Positions 34,012 through 43,077 of a stretch of DNA of 64,000 nucleotides are shown here, one piece after another; the stretch's first letter is position 1, and the number at the start of each line of letters is the position of its first letter. The notes under the pieces are model-generated. The model had not been told where the DNA came from. It made no database searches and was given only the letters and a program-made list of their open reading frames with translations. The DNA is from Chitinophagales bacterium (GTDB lineage: Bacteria; Bacteroidota; Bacteroidia; Chitinophagales; Chitinophagaceae): positions 62,001 to 126,000 of the forward strand of contig JACJXQ010000009.1 in assembly GCA_020636495.1 (NCBI GenBank), written 5' to 3'. The position numbers were made by a program, and so were the translations under genes.

Positions 34012-34773
34012 ATGAACTTCTTTTTAAAAAATATACCTGAACGTACCCAACAGCCACGCACTTACGGGCTGACAATGGCTATGGATAAGGGAATGGGACT
34101 GGATGATGTACGAAATTTCATGTCTGTTGCTTCTCCGTTCGTTGATATAGTAAAGTTCGGCTTTGGTACTGCATTTGTAACCAATAACCTGCGCGAGAAA
34201 ATAAACATATACAAAGAAAACAACATGCCGGTATACTTCGGAGGCACGTTGTTTGAAGCATTTGCTATTCGTGACCAGTTTGACGACTACCTGGCAGTGA
34301 TCAAAGATTATGGGTTACAGTATGTTGAAGTATCTGACGGGTCTATTACTATTCCACATGAACAAAAATGTGAATATATATCAGAACTGGCTAAACACGT
34401 AACAGTTCTTTCTGAAGTGGGGTCAAAAGACGCTGCTCATATTATTCCGCCTTATAAGTGGATCGAGTTGATGAAAGCAGAGCTGGGTGCAGGTGCCTCA
34501 TATGTTATTGCAGAGGCAAGAGAGTCTGGTAATGTAGGCATATACCGTGGATCAGGCGAGGTTCGTGAAGGGCTGGTACAGGAAATTCTGACACAGATCC
34601 CGGCGGAAAAAATAATATGGGAAGCTCCGCTGAAAGCACAACAGGTGTACTTTATGGAATTGCTTGGTGCTAATGTGAACCTTGGTAACATTCCACCATC
34701 AGAAGTACTGCCACTCGAGGCCATGCGTAATGGATTGAGGGGAGATACTTTCCATATGTTCCTGGATAAATAA
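34012..34773 (+). CDS. Phosphosulfolactate synthase (ComA family)
   Basis: Family members condense phosphoenolpyruvate and sulfite to phosphosulfolactate, the first step of coenzyme M synthesis in methanogens. This 253-residue barrel shows TYGLTMAMDKGMGLDDVRNF by its ends, VDIVKFGFGTAF, YFGGTLFEAF, YVEVSDGSI, VLSEVGSKD, VIAEARESG and the NLGNIPPSEVLPLEAMR end, as in ComA. Bacteroidota do not make coenzyme M; a role in sulfonate or sulfonolipid precursor supply is plausible but inferred. No comB or comC is adjacent. A terminator follows at once, so it is monocistronic. Confidence 0.85.
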   Translation: MNFFLKNIPERTQQPRTYGLTMAMDKGMGLDDVRNFMSVASPFVDIVKFGFGTAFVTNNLREKINIYKENNMPVYFGGTLFEAFAIRDQFDDYLAVIKDYGLQYVEVSDGSITIPHEQKCEYISELAKHVTVLSEVGSKDAAHIIPPYKWIELMKAELGAGASYVIAEARESGNVGIYRGSGEVREGLVQEILTQIPAEKIIWEAPLKAQQVYFMELLGANVNLGNIPPSEVLPLEAMRNGLRGDTFHMFLDK

Positions 34774-34781
34774 TTTTTCTA

Positions 34782-34810
34782 AAAAAGGGTATGCGATGCA
34801 TACCCTTTTT
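34782..34810 (+). terminator. Terminator of the ComA-like gene
   Basis: A 13-bp perfect stem (34782-34794 with 34798-34810) and GAT loop ending in five T. It overlaps the upstream extension of the aroE frame and so supports the later aroE start. Confidence 0.88.
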
Positions 34811-34829
34811 ATTTCCTCATATTTGCAGA

Positions 34830-35567
34830 ATGAGCAGCAAAGCCTTATACGGTCTGATTGGCTATCCGTTAGAGCATAGTTTTTCTCCTGCTTATTTCAG
34901 TGATAAGTTCAGGCTTGAAAACCTCAATGCGGAATATAGGACGTTCCCTATTTCTGCAATTGAGGATTTACCTATTTTGCTACAGCAATACCCTCGCCTG
35001 AAAGGACTAAACGTAACTATACCCTATAAAGAAACTGTATTATCTTTTTTGGATGCATTAGACCCTGATGCAGCAGTTATCGGAGCTGTCAACTGTATCA
35101 GCTTTGCTGGGGGTAAAAAAACAGGCTACAACACAGATGTTATTGGCTTCCGGAACAGCCTGTCCCCGTTGCTGCAACCCTATATGACGCACGCTCTGGT
35201 ATTAGGCTCCGGGGGAGCTTCAAAAGCGGTTAAATTCGTATTACAACAACTGGGTATAGACTACAATGTAGTGTCCAGAACCAAGAATACAGGATATATT
35301 ACATATAAAGATGTGGATGCCCGCATGATAACCGAAAATACACTTATCGTCAACACAACTCCATTGGGTATGTATCCCACTATCAATGATCGTCCGGGTA
35401 TACCTTATGAAGCCCTTACCAACCGTCACTTATTATTCGATTTGATATATAACCCAGAAGCTACCCTATTCCTGCAATCAGGTGCAAAACATGGCGCTAT
35501 GATAAAAAACGGCAAAGAGATGTTGCAGCTTCAGGCGGAGGCATCATGGACCATATGGAACTTATGA
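34830..35567 (+). CDS. aroE: Shikimate dehydrogenase
   Basis: Reduces 3-dehydroshikimate to shikimate with NADPH. The 245-residue protein from ATG 34830 has the substrate motif YPLEHSFSP, catalytic Lys in NVTIPYKE, Asp in GYNTDVIGF, the glycine-rich GSGGASKAVK and the conserved NTTPLGMYP. An earlier in-frame ATG at 34791 lies inside a terminator hairpin and is rejected. The end overlaps the convergent methyltransferase gene by 6 bases. The DAHP synthase of the same pathway is 0.8 kb away on the other strand. Confidence 0.94.
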   Translation: MSSKALYGLIGYPLEHSFSPAYFSDKFRLENLNAEYRTFPISAIEDLPILLQQYPRLKGLNVTIPYKETVLSFLDALDPDAAVIGAVNCISFAGGKKTGYNTDVIGFRNSLSPLLQPYMTHALVLGSGGASKAVKFVLQQLGIDYNVVSRTKNTGYITYKDVDARMITENTLIVNTTPLGMYPTINDRPGIPYEALTNRHLLFDLIYNPEATLFLQSGAKHGAMIKNGKEMLQLQAEASWTIWNL

Positions 35568-36356
35568 TATGCCTACGGTATAATACACACAGGTTGTAAG
35601 GAAATTACGCAGGTAAGGCATGGCAGAGATCAACCGGGATTGCTTAATAGGTTTCCATCCGAATTTATATTTATAGATCGGGTTCAACAAGTAATGTTGT
35701 TTGTTCATGGTCTGTAACCCACTCTTCTTCAATATACGTTCAAAACGTTCGATACTTATCTGCGTATCATGTATTTCCATCAATTCAGTGATAACACCTT
35801 TGTCTTCTCCAAAGGCCTTCAATACACGCTTATATAATTTCTTGGGCAAGATATGATAATATGGCATCATGGCTATCTTCCTGGTTGCTATCTGCTGGTG
35901 TCCGCCAAACGGCATATACCACGGCGGAAATCCGAAAAATATCTGTCCATCCCTTTTTATGAGGTTCTTGAGATACGGAATGAACAACTCCTGGTCAGGA
36001 ATATGTTCTATAGCGTCCTTTAGTATGATCACATCAAAATGATTCTTGAACCTGTGCAGGAAATCGTCATCATAAACATTCTGGCACAAAAACTCAGCTT
36101 TACCTGTCTTTACATACCCTGACAGGAATTGTTTGGCCAGGTCTGTTCTGAGGCAATTCAGGTCTACTCCTACACAATTGCAGCCCATTTCAGCAAATGG
36201 GACTAATACCCCACCTTCCCCACAGCCTATTTCCAGCACATTTACGCCCTTACCCAATGGTTTGGTTTGTGCGATAAAGGGCAATACATAAGAGCGGGAA
36301 TTATCTACTTGCTGCTCGTAGCGTATGCCTTCGTCTTTGTGTTGTTTTAGTGCCAA
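35562..36356 (-). CDS. Class I SAM-dependent methyltransferase
   Basis: 264 residues. The Rossmann motif I is VLEIGCGEGGVLVPFAEMG, followed by the acidic VGVDLN, and the motif IV region is DVIILKDAIEHIPDQE. The middle part (GFPPWYMPFGGHQQIATRK) is seen in methyltransferases acting on lipid or glycan intermediates. The substrate is unknown. It lies 29 bases downstream of the DAHP synthase gene on the same strand and may be cotranscribed. Confidence 0.85.
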   Translation of the reverse strand: MALKQHKDEGIRYEQQVDNSRSYVLPFIAQTKPLGKGVNVLEIGCGEGGVLVPFAEMGCNCVGVDLNCLRTDLAKQFLSGYVKTGKAEFLCQNVYDDDFLHRFKNHFDVIILKDAIEHIPDQELFIPYLKNLIKRDGQIFFGFPPWYMPFGGHQQIATRKIAMMPYYHILPKKLYKRVLKAFGEDKGVITELMEIHDTQISIERFERILKKSGLQTMNKQHYLLNPIYKYKFGWKPIKQSRLISAMPYLRNFLTTCVYYTVGIS

Positions 36357-36385
36357 TGTATCTTTTATGTTTAGGGAGAGTAAAG

Positions 36386-37465
36386 TTAACTTTTTACCTG
36401 TTTTATCAAACCTTGCAATATCTCTAATTGTTTACTGATGCTATGGTGGTGAATTTTTTCATATAATTCAACAATAAACTCCTTGGACAGCCCTAGTTGC
36501 TCAGCGCGCGTACCGCGGGTATTTACTATGTCGCTCCAGCGTTCCGGCTGGTAGGCCGTCATGTTATATTCTTTTTTCAGGTGGCCGATTTTCTCACTCA
36601 GTTCCATTCTACGGGCTATCAGGTCTATTATCTCAGCATCTACCCCATCCATTACCTGGCGCAGATATTCCATCTCTACACCTTCAGCCTGACCTGCATC
36701 GGTATTATCACGCACTACGAGTTTATCGAGTATATCTGCCAGTGTAGCCGGGGTAACCTGTTGTGCGGCATCGCTCAGTGCATTATCCGGGTCGGTATGG
36801 GTTTCAATCATCAAACCCTCAAATCCCATATTCATCGCCTTTTGTGCAATATCAGCTACCAGCTTACGATTTCCTGTTATATGGCTGGGGTCGCAGATGA
36901 TAGGCATATCAGGCATCCTGCGTTTAAGCTCAATAGGTATGGGCCAGTTGGGCTGATTACGGTAAACTGACGCAGCATTATAGGAAGAAAAACCACGATG
37001 TATAGCTGCAATATCAGTAATACCAGCCGCAGCCACCCGTTCGATAGCACCCTGCCACAGGTCAACATCCGGATTAACAGGGTTTTTGACCATGACAGGT
37101 ATGTCCACCCCCTTAAGAACATCTGCAATACGTTGTACCTGGAAAGGGTTCACGGTTGTTCGGGCACCTATCCACAGCACATCAATACCATATTTCAATG
37201 CCAGCTCCACATGCTGGGGACTAGCCACTTCTATGGTCACAGGTAAACTATATTGCACTTTTACATCCCTAAGCCATTGTAGGGCTTCTTCTCCCATTCC
37301 TTCGAAAGAACCGGGTCGTGTGCGGGGTTTCCACACACCAGCCCGAAAAAGGTGTACTGGCAACTGTTGCAAAGCCGAAGCAATACCCGAAACCTGCTCA
37401 TATGATTCTGCGCTGCAGGGGCCTGCAATTAAAAATGGTTTGCCTTTTTGTTGAAAAAATGACAT
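36386..37465 (-). CDS. Bifunctional DAHP synthase / chorismate mutase
   Basis: Combines the first shikimate-pathway reaction with chorismate to prephenate conversion. Residues 1-255 are a KDO8P/DAHP synthase-type barrel (LIAGPCSAES, RAGVWKPRTRPGSFEG, WIGARTTVNPFQVQ, CDPSHITGNRK), and residues about 265-355 are an all-helical AroQ chorismate mutase (VDAEIIDLIARRMELSEKIG). This order, synthase first, is common in Bacteroidota and allows the mutase domain to mediate feedback control. Confidence 0.93.
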   Translation of the reverse strand: MSFFQQKGKPFLIAGPCSAESYEQVSGIASALQQLPVHLFRAGVWKPRTRPGSFEGMGEEALQWLRDVKVQYSLPVTIEVASPQHVELALKYGIDVLWIGARTTVNPFQVQRIADVLKGVDIPVMVKNPVNPDVDLWQGAIERVAAAGITDIAAIHRGFSSYNAASVYRNQPNWPIPIELKRRMPDMPIICDPSHITGNRKLVADIAQKAMNMGFEGLMIETHTDPDNALSDAAQQVTPATLADILDKLVVRDNTDAGQAEGVEMEYLRQVMDGVDAEIIDLIARRMELSEKIGHLKKEYNMTAYQPERWSDIVNTRGTRAEQLGLSKEFIVELYEKIHHHSISKQLEILQGLIKQVKS

Positions 37466-37538
37466 AATGCAAAGATAAACGTGATTTGCTGAACCGACGA
37501 CAACTAATTATTTATAGTACTATTCCGTGTATTGAAGG

Positions 37539-37546
37539 TATCTTTG
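37539..37546 (+). promoter_or_regulatory. -7 type promoter box immediately before truB
   Basis: TATCTTTG matches TAnnTTTG and ends only 5 bases before the truB ATG at 37552. Transcription would begin at or next to the start codon, implying a leaderless message. Confidence 0.5.
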
Positions 37547-37551
37547 CAGAC

Positions 37552-38238
37552 ATGAAGCAACTACCCCTGCTTGCCGACCTGAAAGAAGGCGGTGTGATAC
37601 TGGTAGATAAACCATACGAATGGACATCTTTTGACGTTGTGAACAGACTGCGTAAACAACTGAAAGTAAAAATAGGACATGCCGGTACGCTGGACCCGTT
37701 AGCTACGGGTCTTTTGATATGCTGCACAGGCAAATTCACCAAAAAGATCACCGAATACCAAAAACAACCAAAAGAATACACTGGCATCTTTCACCTGGGT
37801 GCTGTAACACCAACTTACGACCTTGAGAGTGAACCGGAGCGATTTGCATCATACGAAGGGTTGTCTGACGATGATATCAGGAATGCTACTACACAATTTA
37901 CCGGAAATATAGAACAATTACCTCCCATACACTCTGCCATAAAAAAGGATGGCAAAAGAGCCTATGAATATGCACGTGCAGGCAAAGAGATAAAACTGGA
38001 TGCTCGCCCGGTACAGATAACTGAATTTGAGATAACCGCTATCAAACTGCCTGAAGTACATTTCAGGGTAGCATGCAGCACAGGTACGTACATACGCTCA
38101 CTGGCGCATGATTTTGGGCAGGTATTGGGTTGCGGTGCTTACCTGCAGGCATTGAGACGTACAAAAATTGGTGATTTCAGTGCAGACAATGCACATAGTC
38201 CTGCTGAACTGGTGGCATACTGGCAGACTGTTGAATAA
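37552..38238 (+). CDS. truB: tRNA pseudouridine(55) synthase
   Basis: Makes pseudouridine 55 in the T-loop of tRNAs. The catalytic Asp is in GHAGTLDPLATGLL, with the TruB marks ILVDKPYEWTSFDVV, QLPPIHSAIKKDGKRAYEYAR by its ends, and CSTGTYIRSLAHDFG. The length from ATG 37552 is 228 residues. An extension of 22 codons upstream has no family sequence and would cross the promoter box. It is divergent from the DAHP synthase gene. Confidence 0.95.
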   Translation: MKQLPLLADLKEGGVILVDKPYEWTSFDVVNRLRKQLKVKIGHAGTLDPLATGLLICCTGKFTKKITEYQKQPKEYTGIFHLGAVTPTYDLESEPERFASYEGLSDDDIRNATTQFTGNIEQLPPIHSAIKKDGKRAYEYARAGKEIKLDARPVQITEFEITAIKLPEVHFRVACSTGTYIRSLAHDFGQVLGCGAYLQALRRTKIGDFSADNAHSPAELVAYWQTVE

Positions 38239-38523
38239 GCCAACATTCCTGCAAATAACAATTCCGCTTAGAAATTAAGAATCACATATACGTTGATTCA
38301 CAATATCTGTTCGTCAAACCAAAATGGTCCTTCGTCGAACGAAATATGCTATTCGTTCAATGCTTACTCTAACTAAGTGCTTTATAAGTTACTTTACATC
38401 ATAACCTATAAACGACCTGTAAACCCACTTTTAAACCCTGTCGCAACAATTAGCTGGTCTTCAGATCAGCCCCTGTAAACTGAGGTAACTGTGTATATGG
38501 TTACCTTTTTTTATTTTAGGGCT

Positions 38524-38952
38524 ATGAGAAATATAATCATACTTTTCACGATAATCATTCTATTCCAGGCATGTAGTAATAACATCGGAAATGATGTAGC
38601 AGAGATCACTAAAGTGATGAACGAACAGGTAGCAGCCTGGAATAACGGCGATATAACAACTTATATGCAGGGATACTGGAACAATGACAGTCTGCAATTT
38701 ATAGGTAGTAAAGGGCCTAAATACGGCTACCAAACAACCCTGGAAAATTACCAAAGATCATACCCTGATAAAGCTGCTATGGGAGAACTCCATTTCTCAT
38801 CATTGCAATACAAACGATTATCAAATGAATATTACTATGTAACAGGCGCATGGAGCCTGACCAGGGAAAAAGACAACCCCCATGGCTACTTCACGTTGCT
38901 ATTCAGGAAGGTTAATGACAAGTGGGTGATCATTGCAGACCACAGCTCATAA
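38524..38952 (+). CDS. NTF2-like (DUF4440-type) lipoprotein
   Basis: 142 residues from ATG 38524: a signal peptide (MRNIIILFTIIILFQAC) with lipobox FQAC, then an NTF2-like cone fold. The latter is suggested by EITKVMNEQVAAWNNGDITTYM by its ends, YWNNDSLQFIG, and the closing GYFTLLFRKVNDKWVIIADHSS by its ends. Many such proteins bind small ligands, but no active site can be read. A start at 38491 would give a poorer signal peptide. It faces the next gene across a shared hairpin. Confidence 0.82.
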   Translation: MRNIIILFTIIILFQACSNNIGNDVAEITKVMNEQVAAWNNGDITTYMQGYWNNDSLQFIGSKGPKYGYQTTLENYQRSYPDKAAMGELHFSSLQYKRLSNEYYYVTGAWSLTREKDNPHGYFTLLFRKVNDKWVIIADHSS

Positions 38953-38984
38953 AAAGGCGGTGGTACAAATAATGTACCACCGCC
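38951..38984. terminator. Hairpin terminator between convergent genes
   Basis: A 12-bp perfect stem (38956-38967 with 38973-38984), AATAA loop. On the minus strand it is followed by five T, so it clearly terminates the 39002 gene; for the plus-strand gene the T tract is weak. Confidence 0.8.
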
Positions 38985-39001
38985 ATATTCATTCATACAG
39001 T

Positions 39002-39928
39002 TTAGTTCAATACCGTAGCATCTTCAAAAACGAATTTTGCAAACAGTTCCTTTATTGCTTTGGACAGTTGTTTGTCGTTTAGCTTCTTGTCTTTCCAGTC
39101 AGCCTCTACGGCATACAGGTGCTGAAATAGCATTTCGTCATCTACCTTATCTTTCACCACCAATACAGCTTGTTTATCAATATAATGGTCCCACTCTTTT
39201 CTTACCACAACCCAAAACTCTTTACTTTCTTCCCAGTTTTTTAATGCAGCAGCGCATTTACTTTCTTCAATTTTATGGTAAGTATTCATACCCTTTTCCT
39301 GTACCAGCAATTTGTCGCCATTATCAGTTCTGATGATCTTATCATTATCCTGTTCATGCAGCCAACCATCTGTTCCCGGTACGATGCGATTGGTACGTTT
39401 CATCAGGTTATAATCATCACGCGTTGTGTACTCTCGGCGGGGCAATGGCGCATATACAGTACTCTCCCAATAAGTTTTCCCGTCATTGTTTATCCATGAG
39501 CTATAGCCCTGGTAACGTGGCATATCGTCTACCTGCCATACGGTTTGTGTCCATTTACCCACAACCTTTTCAGTTGGTTGTTTTTCTTTGATCCAGGTAT
39601 TATTACCATTATACGTAAGCAGCATCGGATTTTCGTAGGTCCAGTCTTCGCGCCAGTGTTTGATAATATAATGTTCATTCACCAAAAGCATATGTTGCAA
39701 CACAACTTTCTTTTCCGAAACTTCTATAGGAGTTATCAATTCCCGTGCATGCGAGGTTTCTCTTTTATGGAATTCATAATTACTATCCGGCGAAAATGTT
39801 TCGGCATACGTAAATGTTACATCGTAACATCCGCATAATTTCTTTATTGTTTCAGCACCTTTTTCCTGTGCATTTACGGTTGTTGCTGCCAGCATTATCA
39901 ACCCGTTTATGATGTATTTCCCTTTCAT
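39002..39928 (-). CDS. Secreted protein, DUF6607-like
   Basis: 308 residues from ATG 39928 with a signal peptide (MKGKYIINGLIMLAATTVNAQ). The mature start IKKLCGCYDVTFTYAETFSPD and the pattern of Trp/Tyr-rich repeats (KHWREDWTYENPML, GKWTQTVWQVDDMPRYQG, REYTTRDDYNLMKRTNR) resemble a Bacteroidota/Proteobacteria family I recall as DUF6607. The whole looks like a beta-barrel-like lipocalin-type fold plus a helical tail. Function unknown. The frame continues 32 codons upstream without a signal peptide; ATG 39928 is favoured. Confidence 0.75.
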   Translation of the reverse strand: MKGKYIINGLIMLAATTVNAQEKGAETIKKLCGCYDVTFTYAETFSPDSNYEFHKRETSHARELITPIEVSEKKVVLQHMLLVNEHYIIKHWREDWTYENPMLLTYNGNNTWIKEKQPTEKVVGKWTQTVWQVDDMPRYQGYSSWINNDGKTYWESTVYAPLPRREYTTRDDYNLMKRTNRIVPGTDGWLHEQDNDKIIRTDNGDKLLVQEKGMNTYHKIEESKCAAALKNWEESKEFWVVVRKEWDHYIDKQAVLVVKDKVDDEMLFQHLYAVEADWKDKKLNDKQLSKAIKELFAKFVFEDATVLN

Positions 39929-40030
39929 GTGTATTACAATTTGATGACAAAGCAACAGTAAATAACAGTCAATGATTTTCAGATTCGGAAAATCAGTTTT
40001 CATTATCAGAAAAGAAACAAGCACAATAAA

Positions 40031-40062
40031 TAAAGGCTGCCTCCGTTCAGAAGCAGCCTTTA
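40031..40062 (-). terminator. Probable terminator after rho
   Basis: A 10-bp stem (40031-40040 with 40053-40062) and 12-base loop; on the minus strand it runs into a T-rich stretch, 24 bases after the rho stop. Confidence 0.7.
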
Positions 40063-40086
40063 CTGACTATAACATGTCTTATATAA

Positions 40087-41793
40087 TTACCGTCCCATCT
40101 GCATCAGGAACTCCTCGTTATTCTTCGTTCCTTTTATCTGTCCCATCAAGAAGTTCATTGCCTCATCTGTATGCATATCGGCAATATGATTGCGGATGAT
40201 CCACATTTTGTTCATCACTTCTTTACCCAACAGCAGATCGTCGCGGCGTGTAGATGAAGACGTGATATTGATAGCAGGGTAAATACGCTTGTTGGCCAGT
40301 TTACGGTCAAGCTGCAGTTCCATATTACCAGTACCTTTGAACTCTTCAAATATCACCTCATCCATTTTACTACCAGTATCTATCAGCGCGGTAGCCAGTA
40401 TGGTCAGCGAACCTCCATTCTCTATTTTACGTGCAGCACCAAAGAACTGCTTAGGCTTCTGCATTGCGTTTGCTTCTACACCACCACTTAATACCTTACC
40501 GGATGCCGGCGCTACGGTATTGTGCGCACGTGCCAGGCGTGTGATCGAGTCAAGCAATATCACCACGTCGTGACCCACCTCTACCAGGCGTTTGGCTTTT
40601 TGCAGTGCTATAGTAGACACTTTTACGTGTTTATCAGCAGGCTCATCGAAAGTAGAGGCAATAACCTCTGCATTTACACTTCGCATCATATCCGTTACCT
40701 CTTCAGGACGCTCATCTACCAGTACGATCATCAGGTAACACTCAGGATGGTTAGCTGCAATTGCATTCGCTACTTCCTTCAACAGCATGGTCTTACCTGT
40801 CTTCGGCTGCGCTACTATCAGTCCGCGTTGACCTTTACCTATCGGTGTAAACAAGTCCATGATACGTGTACCAAGATTACCGGCTGTTGTATACAGGTTC
40901 AGTTTCTCGTAAGGGAATAAAGGCGTCAGGTAATCAAAAGGAACGCGGTCACGGATCTCGTCAGGAAGTTTGCCATTGATGGTCTCTACCTTCAGCAGTG
41001 CGAAATATTTTTCTCCTTCTTTCGGCGGACGAACAGTACCTTTTACGGTATCACCTGTTTTCAGACCGAACAGTTTTATCTGCGACGGAGATACATAAAT
41101 ATCATCCGGTGAACTTAAATAGTTATAATCGCTGCTACGCAGGAAACCATATCCGTCCTGCATCATTTCCAATACACCTTCGCTGGTTACGGCTGCATCA
41201 AACTCTACATTGAAATTATTATTACGTTGGGGCTTTCTCTCACTCGGGAATCTTACCTGGTGTTTTCTTCTGTCGCCCCTGTGATCATTGTTTTCATTAT
41301 TGTCTGCCTGCTCGTCATCATCCGTGCTTTCCGGCTGAGCCTTTTGTTCTTCACCTTCTGCATCATCATCTGATGTAGGCATTATGATACCAGACTCATC
41401 GTCTTCCTCCTCATCTTCAATATCTGCAGGTTCTTTCTTTTCAACCGGCCTCTCTTTGCGAGCAGCATCTTTTTTAGGTTTGCGGTTACGTTCTTTTTTA
41501 TCTGAATCTTCTTTTGCTGCCGGAGCATCTTCAACAGTCTCTTTTTTTGCAGCAACTTCTTTTTCTGCGGGAGCTTCTTTTTTCGGAGCCGCTTCCTTTT
41601 TAGTTCTGCGGGTACGCGTTTTTTTCTCATCTGCAGCAGTATCTCCACTTTCGTTCAGTGCCTGCTGATCCAGTATCTTATAAATTAGCTTTTGTTTGTC
41701 TAAAGATTTAGTGTCTTTGATCTTCAGCTCATTAGCAATGTCTACCAGCTCGGGAACGAGCATATCGTTAAGTTGTAAAATATCGTATGGCAT
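40087..41793 (-). CDS. rho: Transcription termination factor Rho with long disordered insert
   Basis: A hexameric RNA-dependent ATPase that ends transcription. The order is: an N-terminal helical domain (1-45), a low-complexity insert rich in Lys, Glu, Asp and Ala (about 50-195, first basic-mixed, then acidic), the cold-shock-like RNA-binding domain (about 200-275), and the RecA-like motor with Walker A QPKTGKT (330-336), Walker B VVILLDSITR and the Q/R loops (AANAIAANH and GKGTGNMELQLDR regions). The catalytic core is canonical. Similar inserts in Bacteroides Rho have been reported to drive phase separation. It is monocistronic. Confidence 0.96.
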   Translation of the reverse strand: MPYDILQLNDMLVPELVDIANELKIKDTKSLDKQKLIYKILDQQALNESGDTAADEKKTRTRRTKKEAAPKKEAPAEKEVAAKKETVEDAPAAKEDSDKKERNRKPKKDAARKERPVEKKEPADIEDEEEDDESGIIMPTSDDDAEGEEQKAQPESTDDDEQADNNENNDHRGDRRKHQVRFPSERKPQRNNNFNVEFDAAVTSEGVLEMMQDGYGFLRSSDYNYLSSPDDIYVSPSQIKLFGLKTGDTVKGTVRPPKEGEKYFALLKVETINGKLPDEIRDRVPFDYLTPLFPYEKLNLYTTAGNLGTRIMDLFTPIGKGQRGLIVAQPKTGKTMLLKEVANAIAANHPECYLMIVLVDERPEEVTDMMRSVNAEVIASTFDEPADKHVKVSTIALQKAKRLVEVGHDVVILLDSITRLARAHNTVAPASGKVLSGGVEANAMQKPKQFFGAARKIENGGSLTILATALIDTGSKMDEVIFEEFKGTGNMELQLDRKLANKRIYPAINITSSSTRRDDLLLGKEVMNKMWIIRNHIADMHTDEAMNFLMGQIKGTKNNEEFLMQMGR

Positions 41794-42001
41794 ACGAGCG
41801 AGTTATTTTTCTCTACAAGAATTTTTAGTTTGTACTGTTTTGCCTGACCTTATTTATCTGCTTCGAACAAGGCTTTCATGTTCGTAGATCAAATAGTAAG
41901 AAATGGGAAATACTCAGTAAACTGATTAGTTAATATTAGGAATAAGGATATTCCTCTGTTGCAAGATTACAAATGTTTTGCATTATAATCCAAATATTTT
42001 T

Positions 42002-43006
42002 TTAAGATTTTAGATTTTCTTCACTTAAAAAGGCTTTTGCTATCCTTTTTACCGTCTCTTCAAAGGGTGTATACGCGAAACCAGGAAAGGCTTTCAGCAA
42101 TTTTGCATTACTGTACAGGGCCTTTCTTTGAGCTGTTCTCGCAGTTTCGCGAGTTATGGTCGCGGCGCTGCCCGTTAGCATACTTTTCAATACACTTACC
42201 CGCCAGACGATACCACTCAGAAAACTACCCGCCAACTTATGCGGCGGCTTCTTATTCATGGCATGCGCCATCATAGTAAACACATCTTTGTAAGAAAAGT
42301 TGCCCGCACTCAAAATAAACCTTTCTCCTTCTACTTCACTTTTCATCAGCATGTACATGGCGCTAACCACATCTACTACATCAACCCAGGCATTAATACC
42401 TCCCGTATAGTAGGGGAACTCTTTGTACACGATCTTTACCAGGTTGGTGGAACCGGTATCCCAATCGCCCTCACCTATGATTATGCCGGGATTAACAACT
42501 ACCGCTTCCAGCCCCTCGCCCTGGCCGCGCCATACTTCCTGCTCGGCAAGGTGTTTGCTTTCAGCATATACCGAGTTGTATTTACTCTCCTCCCATTGCT
42601 CCTCTTCAGTAATCTCCGCCCCTTCTTTACTCCTACCCAGCGCAGCTATTGAGCTGACATACACCATTTTACGTACACCGCGCTCCAGGGCTTCATTCAC
42701 CACATTGGCAGTACTTTCCGTGTTGAAATGTAAGAGCTGCTGTTTATCCTCTTTTTTGAATGAGACAACGGCAGCGCAGTGGTACACTTCAGTTACATCC
42801 TGCATTACTTCTTCTACATCATACACATCCAGCAGGTCACATTTAATCCAGCTTACACCGGGGAGGTTCTGCATGTCCTCTTTGGGGGGACGACTGTTGT
42901 AGAGTGCCTTTACTGTTTCGCCCCTGGCTGACAGGAGTTTTACCAGGTGATTACCAACAAATCCGCTGGCACCGGTAACTAAAACGATATTTGGGACAGA
43001 AGTCAA
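42002..43006 (-). CDS. NAD-dependent epimerase/dehydratase (extended SDR)
   Basis: 334 residues with a Rossmann motif VTGASGFVGNHLVKLL and catalytic-type YAESKHLAE (Y-x3-K). The GIIIGEGDWDTGSTNLVK segment and the AMNKKPPHKLAGSFL part resemble flavanone reductase-like and 3-beta-HSD-like SDRs. Such enzymes act on sugars, steroids or polyketides, and the substrate here is open. It lies 71 bases after pheS on the same strand. Confidence 0.87.
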   Translation of the reverse strand: MTSVPNIVLVTGASGFVGNHLVKLLSARGETVKALYNSRPPKEDMQNLPGVSWIKCDLLDVYDVEEVMQDVTEVYHCAAVVSFKKEDKQQLLHFNTESTANVVNEALERGVRKMVYVSSIAALGRSKEGAEITEEEQWEESKYNSVYAESKHLAEQEVWRGQGEGLEAVVVNPGIIIGEGDWDTGSTNLVKIVYKEFPYYTGGINAWVDVVDVVSAMYMLMKSEVEGERFILSAGNFSYKDVFTMMAHAMNKKPPHKLAGSFLSGIVWRVSVLKSMLTGSAATITRETARTAQRKALYSNAKLLKAFPGFAYTPFEETVKRIAKAFLSEENLKS

Positions 43007-43077
43007 AATTCAAAAGTAAAAAGTAAAAAGTCGGTTTTCATGTATTCTTTGAGTTTTGCCTTTTGAACTTTGCATTT

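Noticed and set aside
38499..38526. A fourth ECF promoter: GGTTACC before the NTF2-like lipoprotein
   Set aside because: After the 14-base spacer the sequence is GGCTATGA, not RTATWAAY, and the supposed transcript start would fall after the ATG at 38524. The box also pairs with GGTAAC just upstream, so it is probably chance.
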